From contig KN880460.1 of assembly GCA_000934385.1 (NCBI GenBank), forward strand, positions 62,001 through 126,000: 64,000 nt of DNA, read 5' to 3'. Positions within the stretch are counted from its first letter, which is position 1. Each line of letters begins with the position of its first letter. The notes beneath the pieces were generated by a model, which ran no database searches, was not told where the DNA came from, and saw only the letters and a program-made list of their open reading frames with translations. Both the position numbers and the translations under genes were made by a program. The DNA is from Cylindrobasidium torrendii FP15055 ss-10 (Eukaryota > Basidiomycota > Agaricomycetes > Agaricales > Physalacriaceae). Below are positions 55,163 to 64,000 of the stretch, piece after piece.

Positions 55163-57736
55163 ATGTCCCCAAACTACATGGATTCCGACGTTGGCCTCTT
55201 TACTTCTACGCTCCTGCTTCATGTTGATGAACTTGTTTAGCTTGCTAAGGCCATCGACGAGATCAAAGCCATTGGTCCTGACTGTTGCTTCGAGTATGGT
55301 ATGTCTTTTTGACTTGCTGCCCATATCAATATTTGGATTGAAATTCGCACGTAGGTAGCGAGATATACAAGAGTTGCATCCGCCATTTCCTTGCAAGCAG
55401 CAGCGAAGTCGCGCAGCTCGCCGTGCAGCCCACCACTGTGGGCGAACTTTCCCGCGTGGTGCGTCTTTCTTGGTTCAGTGTAACCTGTTTTCTTACCATA
55501 CGCCTCCAGCTCAAGATCATTGCGAAGCACCGCGTACCATTTGCAGTGAGCCCAAGCATCTTTTCCTGCGTTTTCCCACTCATGTTTACTCTATTTCCCA
55601 GGTCAGAGGTGGTGGACATGGCATGGCTCCTGGGTACAGCTCCACGACTGGGATCCTTATTTCTATGAGCCGCTTCAACAAGGTTACCTACGACGAGCGT
55701 ACCCAACTCGCTACCATTGGCGCGGGATGTCTCTGGGATCAGGTTTACAGCGAATTGGGCCCAACTAACCGCAATGTTGTTGGAGGAGCTGCATCGGATG
55801 GGGTCGGTGTCGGGGGCTGGATGCTCGGCGGGGGATACTCCTTGAAGAGTAACAAGTATGGCCTAGGTATTGACAACGTCGTCGAGATCCAGGTTGTCAC
55901 TCCAGATGGTCGGGTTCGCAATGCTGATAGGAAGACCTATCCGTCGCTGTTCAACGCTTTGAGGGTTCGTCTCAAACTAATTACTTGCGTTCGAAATGCT
56001 TATGTGACAAATGCAGGGCGGTGGCAACAACTTTGGGATTGTCACCAAGTTTGTCGTGAAGACGTTCGCCCAGAATCAGACTTATGTAACGCTTTTCCGT
56101 CTTTCTGTGGCAGTCTGAGCTAATGTATCCATTTTTAGGGATCGTTCTTCACAATACCCGGTACACGCGAGTCCGAGTTCAAGGAGGCGTTGGTCAAATT
56201 CGTCGAAGAGGAAGACCGTCAAGAAGCCTGCGTTGTTGCTGCGTTCCGCCACTTCCTCGTTCTCGGTCAAAGTGATGTACGCATCTCAGAGCACTGTTAT
56301 ATCTTTTCTAACCGATAATCGCAGCCCAAGTACGAAATTTCTGTATTTTGCGTGTTCGACAAGGAGAAGCCAAAGAAGAACGTCCCGTTCAGAGAGTTCA
56401 AGGCTTTGCAAGCGACAGGAGAGGTTTGGAAGAACGATCCCGCTGGGTGGCAGCTTGGGCAGACTCGGGTCCCTGTATTGGAATCATCGGCCACTGGATT
56501 GCGTACTAAGAAGACCGTCCCTTCGTCGAGATTCAACTCCCCTCCGGGTAGTCGCCCGGGATCTCGAAACCGAATGCGCAGTGACCAATTCAACAACCGT
56601 CGCCCTGTGTCTAGAGCCAGTGGGCGGCGCCGTGCAAACTTTGACGAGGACGATGAGGACGATGGCTATGGGTCTGGCGACTCCGTCCGCAGTGCGTTCG
56701 AAGGATACTTCGAGGAGATTTCCCACAATCGACTTTACTCGGTCAGCTCACGCCCTCCTCGCTACACTCGCCATGCAGAAGACTCGGACGATGATGAGGA
56801 GGAAGACCGTCTTTCCGACGACGACGACAGAGATCAAGAAGATGATGATGATGATGAGGAGCTTGAAGACGGATTGTCCGATTTGGAGAATGACAACAGC
56901 GACTTTGACGAGGAAGAGGACGATGATGATGAAGGCGTCGACGACTTCGGCTCGGATGAGGCTTACGGGTCGGACGACTCTGAGGGCAATGACCGCGGCG
57001 CTCGATATTATACTGCTAGGTCCCGCACAGACGCAGTCAAGGCGCGCAAGTCACCTACACGACGCATCATGGTCACAAAGCCTATCGACAAGATGGGAGA
57101 GATCAATGAGAGGTCAGTCATTCGTGAACAGTCTTTGTTTAGATGCTCAAATACCAGCAGAGGGCGTTTCGGGTGTCTGATGATATCCAAGTACACGAAG
57201 CCCCTGCTCGACAAGATGGCCGAAGAGGCTGCGGTCAGTTCAGAATCTACTGTGTTATCCTGTACACCGCTCATAAGTACCTGCAGAAAGCGGCCCGATA
57301 CCTCAAGTCGAAGAATGGTGTTGCCATTGTCATCGACGCTTGGCCCGTTCATGAGTCCATTTTCGACAACAGCCCTCCAGATGCTGCTTTCCCGCACCGT
57401 CGTGGCCAGCCATATGGACCTATGCTGGCTTATTTCCGCTGGCAGAACGCTGAAGACGACGACTTCTGGCTGACGAAGCTGAAGGGCACCTTGAATCGAA
57501 TTAGGGTGGTTGCGCGCAGGGAGAAATTGACGCCTCGCAAGCCCGCGTTGTATAATAATCTCTCCATCGAGTCTGTTCCGACGCATAAGATATATAGGGA
57601 GAACATGGGGTGGTTGAAAAAGGTAAAGCAAGAGTACGATCCGAAGGACGTTATGGGGTTGTGCGGGGGCCATAAGATCCCGCTTCCAGACAATTCAGAC
57701 GACGAAGACGAAGACGAGGATGGTGATAGTGATTGA
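55163..57736 (+). CDS. FAD-linked oxidase (PCMH/BBE type) with acidic insertion
   Basis: Flavoprotein oxidoreductase of the FAD_binding_4 family. The likely start ATG 55163 is joined through a short intron to LAKAIDEIKAIGPDCCFEYG. Further short exons (about 55360-55457 and 55510-55547) lead to VRGGGHGMAPGYSSTTGIL, the FAD diphosphate-binding loop, then GGAASDGVGVGGWMLGGGYS and NNFGIVTKFV. The substrate domain continues at 56326 (YEISVFCVFDKEKPKK) and, after 57173, GRFGCLMISKYTKPLLDKM, then LYNNLSIESVPTHKIYREN and EYDPKDVMGLCGGHKIPL. Between these lies a region of about 200 residues (56480-57110) rich in Asp/Glu with Arg/Ser parts, absent from relatives I know. No clear signal peptide. The substrate (sugar, alcohol or secondary metabolite) is unknown. 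Confidence 0.82.
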
Positions 57737-57987
57737 ATATTCGAAGTTCGCGGCCCAAGGGCCAAGATCCTGGCTTGACGGGTTTCAATTTTTGAATTCC
57801 ACTTGTGTTCGAATCTTTCACCTGGATCGACGAGTGGCACCGACCCTGAAATATTATCAAAAACTCCGCTCGAATGGTCAAAAATCCATACTTCATTAGT
57901 ATGGGCTGTAGTGTACACATAGTTGAGATACAGTAATATCGATACAGAGTCCATATACGCAGGGACAGCGGTCATCTCCACCACAGT

Positions 57988-59627
57988 CTACAACTCATCG
58001 ACCCACCGTGCGATATCTCCCCACACCTCCGCACGCACCTTCTCATCCCACCACCCAGGCGGGATCATCAAAATATCATGTACAGCATCCTTGACCCACC
58101 TCTCCCTCACCGTAACCCCATCCCTGACCATCGCACGCATCAAATTCCCAACCTCCGTCGTCAGCCTCTCCGCATCGCCCACAACAACCATCGCCGGCGG
58201 GAAATTCGCAAAAAGGCCAATGTTCGTCGATGGGCGCATCGACGGCGGGAGCTCGCTGATAGGCGTCCCCGGCGCGAGCCCCAACTTCTTAATCATCGCA
58301 GTCAGCGCTGGCCCGTCCTTGCTACCATCGTACAAATCGACTTCGTGTCCCCAGCGCGTGAGCACCTTCGGACTCGCGGGACTAACGTATTCACTGTGCA
58401 CAATATCCTTCAACCTGCGTGACTCTTCCTGGATTTCCGCAGGGACATCCTGTTTGGTCTCGTCGCTCGTCCCGAACGATGCCGAACTACCGGTGAAGAT
58501 GCTGGATCCAGTGTCGGTGCGAAGCATACCGCCGCGACCACGCATTTTGAGAAAGATGTTGAGGTAGCGGTCCATTTGGTCGTGCCCTTCAGGGTGAATG
58601 ACGTTCGAACCGATAGTGTTGGGACGGTGTTTGAAGCCAAGGAATGTACGCTGCAGCAGGGCACGGGGCTCAGGCGTGTCGGTGAGATAGTCGGTGTCCG
58701 CGTTCGGGCGCGCAACATACGAAGAAGGAACGTCGGGGAAGGCGTGTGCTAGTTCTTGGTCAACGAAGTTATCACACAGTGGGATAGAATGTACACACAC
58801 GCATCACACGATGGCGAGAGCAGCAAAAGGCCAGTGGGCATCGCGAGTTTGTTTTGGTCACGAATCCATCGAGTGAGCGCGAGGACAAGGTTGCCGCCGG
58901 AACTGTCGCCTATGAGCACGATTTTGGCGAGAGGGTACATGTTTGAGACATGTGTGTAGGCTGTAGCGGCGTCGATGAGCACAGCAGGCCATGGCGCATG
59001 CTGAAGTAGGCGGTATTCAACACTGTAGATTTCGACGAACTGGCCATCCTTCATCAGACGCCGAGGGATGTTGGATGTACGCGCGCCTTCGGTCGCTGAC
59101 ATATGGCAGTAGCCGCCGCCATGCATGAAGAGGCCGATTATTGGCGCTGTTCATTGTGAGCTCAGGCCAAATGTGAGTGAACAACTGGGCGCACCTGATC
59201 CTTCAAACTTGGGCTCGGACTTGGGCCAAACAAACATGCCAACGCGTTTGCAAGGGACCTGGTACATGATATCCTTGATTGCGCCGCGCTGCAACTCTGC
59301 TGGCAAGGGTTCTGCCCATTCGAATCGTGTCTCCTTGAGCGGACGTTCGGGCTCAGAGTCGGGGTCGCGAGTTCCAAATGTCACGCCTGCGACTTCGGTC
59401 ACCTTGTAGATGCGGCGCGTGAACTTGACGTAGATGACTTGTTTGAGACTCCAGGATGGACGGGGTCGAAATCGGCGTGGCAGCAGGCCATAGTAGAGAG
59501 TCCAGCAAGGTACAAGCAAGAGGGTGGTGAAGAGTCGGCTGAATGTGTAGATGGCCTTCCACGGCTCGTGTGCCCAAGGGAGATGTGTGAAATGCGCGTA
59601 TGGATGAGGTGTCTTGTCGTATAGCAT
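57988..59627 (-). CDS. HSL-type alpha/beta-hydrolase fold-3 esterase/lipase
   Basis: ATG 59627 gives MLYDKTPHPYAHFTHLPWAH and a hydrophobic helix (TFSRLFTTLLLVPCWTLYYG), likely a membrane anchor. The second exon has the oxyanion motif FMHGGGYCHM and VLIGDSSGGNLVLALTRW (nucleophile Ser in GDSSGG), and SVEYRLLQHAPWPAVLID between them. The long last exon, about 58740-57988, holds PPAMVVVGDAERL (catalytic Asp zone) and VKDAVHDILMIPPG (catalytic His), separated from the nucleophile by a Ser/Thr/Gly-rich insertion of about 100 residues. Complete by motif content; ends ARWVDEL at 57988. Acts on short-chain or membrane-associated esters by family analogy. Confidence 0.88.
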
Positions 59628-60739
59628 TGTGGAGGGAAGAAAGAAAGGTGTTGTCCAGGTCTTAGCGAGGCATGTTTTGATGTTGCGCTGGAGTGGACGT
59701 CAGCGCAGTGTGGTGTTCGGTGGACCGTGGTGGTGCTAAAAGGCTTAGGAGGCCAATCGTCGGGCACAGTCGAGTGCCCGCGCATATACAACTCGATCAT
59801 CGATGACCTCAGCTGCCTTGTCGTCCCGCCATCTACTCTTGCAAAACAATTATACGATGATGGACTACAGAAGCATGGTATCCTCCTCGAAAGCATTCCA
59901 AATGTCTCCAACCAACTCTCCAAAGTCGTCCGCAGGCTTCATCGACTCATACGACCACGGCGATTTCAATCATGACAGGCTACCCTCGACTCGCCTTTTT
60001 GAAGTTTCCGCGTAGCGATGGCTAGATGTAGAAGAGTCAGTGGATACTCGCCTGGGGCGACTCCTGGTCTACTATCCGTCCTCACTCGCGCACCGTTAAA
60101 GTGTTCATCGCCAAGGCTTCCAAATCATCCACCTTCACTCTGGCAATCGCCTTTAACAAAAACTCGAACAAAATGGACAGCCACCCCCAGGCATCCATTT
60201 CACGTAACAGTTCGAGCCCCAGGTACTGATATAGTCGCCACCATCCCAGGGAGCAGCTGTGAACCGCTCGCAAGGACCTTAAATGTTCCGCTCGTAAGTA
60301 CTCGCAACTGAGTGGTAGGAGAGGTTTACTCAGGATTGAACCAGGCTACTTGGCTTGGTCATGTCAATCGGAGACCTGTGCGGCCCCCTACCACTTCCCT
60401 ACGTGTGGGATAATAGGGATAATATGTGGGCCCCTTGGTAGATATAGCCTGGAGGTATAGGGACTACATTGAGAAGGGCACAATCGCCTTGGAATGTATC
60501 GCAGGAAGTGGCAGAGCTCTTGATGTGTTTGAACCTCTCAGCTTGGTCGGGACCTGCGAGCAATGATACTTACAGTGCATTACAGCGATTCACGCCCTTC
60601 CCGCAAAAGCTAGATTCACAGGTGTCGTATTTTGCCTAACTTTCGAAAACTTTTGAAAAGATACTACAGTGATACTTACCTACATACCTAGTTTGGCATT
60701 ACAAGTTGCTAAGATACATCCTTCTATCCTGCTCTTACT
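59628..60739. other. Intergenic, 1.1 kb
   Basis: Esterase promoter on the left, transportin 3' flank on the right. Short plus-strand open frames (59803-60015, 60018-60311) have no domain. Nothing else seen. Confidence 0.45.
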
Positions 60740-63700
60740 CTACCTAAGATCCCCCCTCCGATCCCTTGCTTTTCTCGTCGAACGCCTAAGGGTATACACC
60801 GCATATCGCACCTTGTCAAACTCGCCTGCTGTGGCAATTCTACGGGGTCAAACCAGTCAGCACAAAGCCACAAAGAAGAAGAAAACAAAAGAAAACATAC
60901 TTGGTCATATCAACAACGAACTGGTTCTTCGACTGCACCGGCGCCTTAGCATTGGACACATCCTGCAGCACCGTCGGCAGCGCCTCTATCACCTCATTCG
61001 GGAACATCTGCAGCGATGACCGCACAATGGAAACAACCGTGCTCGTCTTTTCTTCCGCCCAGTAGTCTCCAATGAGTCCGACAAGAACAGCTTTGAGGAG
61101 GTCCAAGCCGCTCTGCTGGAACGCAGCCCGCACGAGGGGTCGCTGCGGTAGATGCACGAGCTGGCTGTCCGCCGCATCCGCAAGGATATCCCTAAACACG
61201 TCCAGTGCGAATTCGGAGATCTGGAACGACAAGCCGAGGATGGGCACACAGGCCTTGAAGCAGTGTTCGAATGTCGGCGCTGTGAAAAAGACGTCGGGGA
61301 TGCGGTCCATGATGACCTTTGCCAAGTGAACGTAATCTTCCAACACTGCGAATAACGACATTGAACGAACAGTGGGGCGTGCGGGGACATGGGACATACC
61401 ATCCGGAATTTTCATGGCTTCCTTGTCATGCAACGTCTGAACCACGATTTGTGTCGACCGTTGGTAGATGTTCATGGTCAACACCTTCAGCGCATCATCC
61501 GCCCCATAGCCATACTCGTCAATGGCCTTACCGCAGATCCAAAGGTAGCTCGAGAACCTATGTGCCTCATAAAGCTGCATTAACTTGGTAACAACCGCCA
61601 ACGCCATCGGGCGCGCGTTTTGTCCATAGAAGGTTATGCCGCATCGTAAAACACGCGTAACGCGTTCAGCAACCTCGTAGTCCGACCCGTACTTGGTAAG
61701 GAAGGCGTCGAAAATGCTCCAGGTCTGCGCGATAGAATTTTGGCATGCTGGTGGAAGGTCCTCCCCGAAGCTCCGGATAATGGTGAGCATGAATTCCAGA
61801 TTTTCTAGGCCAACTTTCAAATGGTTAGTAAACAAGCAATGTCGATGTCACAGTATCATACCACAAGCGGACTTCATCTCCTCCTTGGACACAGCCGTAG
61901 CATTGGTGACCTCGTGAAGTTTCCCGAAAATGTCCATCGCAAACAATCGTAAAGACTCGGCCGCCGATGCCATCGGCATGGCAGAAATAACAAAGGCTAT
62001 TGCCTCGTATACGAGGCCTTGGTCCAGTGGGTGCAAGCCCTTACCCGCAGGTGAGTTGAGGAAGACGTGGAGCGTTGGCAAAAAGTCTGTCAAGTGCTAT
62101 TCATAATCTTATTAGCTTCTTAGTCCGTGAGAAAGGGACTCAGTACGCACCTTTCTACAGTCCTGGCAAACATACTTCAATGCCTGTCCCGCTGCACCGC
62201 TTACCTCATAATCCGTGCTCTCGAAACCCTTGGAAATATACTCAAGGAGGAAAGGAAGAAACTGGGGGTGTTTGTCGATCCATTCCGTATATCTTGAAAT
62301 GATCATGAGGGCCGCATAGCGGACTCTTGGGTGTTCTGGAAGTGCAGGAATGATATCCATAATCTTGAGCACTGCGCCGTCCTGGTTTGGCTTGACCTCT
62401 CCGCCCATTGACCTCAACGCAAACAACGGAGCTTCAACTTCCTGCCATGTCGCAGCGGGCCTCGAAAGACCCTGCGAAATGATGTTGTACGCAAGCATCA
62501 GGCAGGTGTCCGTCCCAAGTACAACGCAGCAATCCTTCAGAGTATCGCCCATAACATGGCGGAAAGACCTGAAGTCATCTGCATCCTGGCCAGACAGTGG
62601 CGAGTCATCCGATGGGAAGTGAAGGTGTTTAATCATGACACCAACGAGTGTTTGGTACGCGTTGATGAAGACGGGAGGTACGTCTCGGTTACGCTTGAAG
62701 AAGGACGCGAGGTTCATCCAGAATTCGAACGTAATGGGGACAACGTCCAAGTCATGGTAGGCTGAGCACTCGCCAATGGCTTCGACAATGGGGAAAAAGG
62801 CCTCGTTGTGGGCGACCACCAGTTTGATGTACGTGGTTCCCGCCTGGTTGAAGATGCGCGCGTAACCGCGCATTTTCTCGACATCGTCTTGGTCCGCGGT
62901 TAGTCGAGGTCGTAATGCTATAACGCGAGGGACAATCATTTCGATGACTCCCATGTTGACTTCGATTTCTTGTGTTTCGTGAATGAGATCGCATATAGTT
63001 CCCACTGCAGCGTCAAAAAGCTGGTCGGAGGCAAGGGCCTCAAACATGTAGGCGAATAAAGGACTAGCGGCGAGTGCGGAGACATCGACTTCACCAGCAA
63101 GTAACCAACTTCGCAGGCAATAGAACACTTGCTCCTGAATCTCTGATGTTACGCCTGAATGTGAATACTGGGTTAGCCAAGGACCCAAAGGTCAAATCAG
63201 GTCACGCACCAGGCGCCTGAAGATACATGCTCAGTAACTCCATGACTTGAGCAGCGTTTGCTGACAACAGCGCCTCTTCTCTTGCGGTGATGTCGTCGTC
63301 CTTTATGGAGCTTATGAGATGGCTGCATCGATGATGGAGTGAACGACGTACGGTTAATGGGTATCGTGTGGCATTCATCAACTCTTCTGGGAGGAGTGTG
63401 AGGAATTGGAGGAGAGCAGGCACTGTCACTGGGTCTTTCCCGAACGTATTGATCATGTCTTGCACTGGGGCTTCCCATTGTGTGTATTGCAGAGCAAGGC
63501 CGATGAGAGCAAGGGATAGCTGGACAATGAGGCTACGCGGGCCGGCCTGGTGTTGGCGGAGTGCGGACAATAAAGTCTGCTGCAAGTGTGCGAGATTTGA
63601 TGGATCCACTTGTCCGAGATCATGCATAACCTAAGAGAGAGTTAGAGGTGGCCAAAGTAATTGTGGCTGTCGGGCACACCTTGGATCTGAAGGTCTGGGC

Positions 63701-63952
63701 TGCGAACAGCTTGGCTGCCTGTGGAGCCTCTGCCGACATCAACAACACGTTCGAAGTCGACCATGCTTCAGTCTATTGCGACGCGGCGGAGGATTCGAAG
63801 TCAGATTGGCGGTGTCGACATGGTCCAATGGCGAAAGTAATTACGGAGTGCTGGAATTCCTGAAGCCAACTGTTTGCGTTGTCAAGTGACGATTTGTCTA
63901 CTGTGGTGGAAAAGACGTCCAGCGCCGATAGGACTGTCTGGATGTTGTCCAT
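60740..63952 (-). CDS. MTR10: Transportin-3 / Mtr10-type importin-beta
   Basis: Nuclear import receptor for SR-rich RNA-binding proteins (Npl3 in yeast). ATG 63952 gives MDNIQTVLSALDVFSTTVDK and NSWLQEFQHS, the first HEAT repeat; the next exon (AAKLFAAQTFRSK) shows the importin-beta N-terminal pattern. HEAT repeats continue through exons at about 63630-63300, 63210-62150, 62090-61860 and 61810-60900. They include PPVFINAYQTLVGVMIKHL and NARPMALAVVTKLMQLYEAH. The last exon after a 61-nt intron gives KIATAGEFDKVRYAVYTL and RKARDRRGDLR, matching the conserved TNPO3/Mtr10 C-terminus; stop at 60740-60742. Estimated length about 920 residues, as in the family. Complete. Confidence 0.93.
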
Positions 63953-64000
63953 GGTGGAGAGAATTCAAGAGAGATGTGGACCGCCTCTGATGGGATCGGC

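Noticed and set aside
56233..57180. 315-residue open frame overlapping the FAD oxidase
   Set aside because: It is a shifted reading of the acidic insertion (GAC/GAT repeats read as Arg/Thr/Met-rich); the oxidase frame carries the family motifs.
60405..60425. TAGGGATAA resembling a homing-endonuclease (I-SceI-type) site
   Set aside because: Only nine bases agree with the 18-base site; expected by chance in AT-rich DNA.
1..64000. CRISPR array or bacterial mobile element
   Set aside because: The DNA is eukaryotic with spliceosomal introns throughout; no regularly spaced repeats or terminal inverted repeats were noticed.

Overview
The window is nuclear DNA from a filamentous basidiomycete, most likely an Agaricomycete. 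It has densely packed genes on both strands, cut by many introns of about 45-60 nt with GT..AG ends. The protein set fits this: an F-box protein, a Zn2Cys6 'fungal_trans' regulator, a fungalysin, a cutinase, a DUF6699 protein and an FAD/PCMH oxidase. The general look resembles the Rhizoctonia/Ceratobasidium group, but that is an impression, not a demonstration. No rRNA, convincing tRNA, CRISPR array or intact transposon was seen.

Layout. 1-7.8 kb (minus): 5' part of dipeptidyl peptidase III (runs off the left edge), an F-box protein, and a secreted M36 fungalysin. 7.8-9.7 kb: long gene-poor gap. 9.7-19.6 kb: a small unknown protein (+), a Zn2Cys6 transcription factor (-), a type II membrane DXD glycosyltransferase (-) and pyruvate kinase (-). 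21.1-32.5 kb is the most unusual part: an intact single-copy-type rvt gene (domesticated reverse transcriptase, +), a mitochondrial carrier (-), a P-loop NadR-like kinase (-), and a 16-exon gene (+) whose splicing joins a complete eukaryotic RNA-dependent RNA polymerase to a complete UPF1-like SF1 helicase in one 1716-residue frame.

32.9-42.5 kb: a seven-helix TMEM198-like (DUF4203) protein, a mitochondrial DEAD-box-like helicase, an alpha/beta hydrolase, succinyl-CoA ligase alpha, and (divergent from it) mitochondrial ribosomal protein bS16m with an added zinc knuckle. 43.2-53.1 kb: a phosphopantetheinyl-transferase-like protein, an SCI1-like nuclear protein, a secreted cutinase, LSm5, an M14 carboxypeptidase that has lost catalytic and zinc-binding residues, an acyl-CoA-binding/ankyrin protein and a DUF6699 protein. 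53.4-64 kb: an unknown protein, a BBE-type FAD oxidase with a large acidic insertion, an HSL-type esterase/lipase, and transportin-3/Mtr10.

There is no operon-like logic. Grouped by role, the genes cover core metabolism (pyruvate kinase, succinyl-CoA ligase), mitochondrial function (carrier, bS16m, DEAD helicase), RNA biology (LSm5, RdRP-helicase, rvt, TNPO3) and secreted hydrolases for substrate attack (fungalysin, cutinase). Gene models were built by hand-splicing. Where exon coordinates and a residue count are given, the phases were checked and add up to a whole number of codons.
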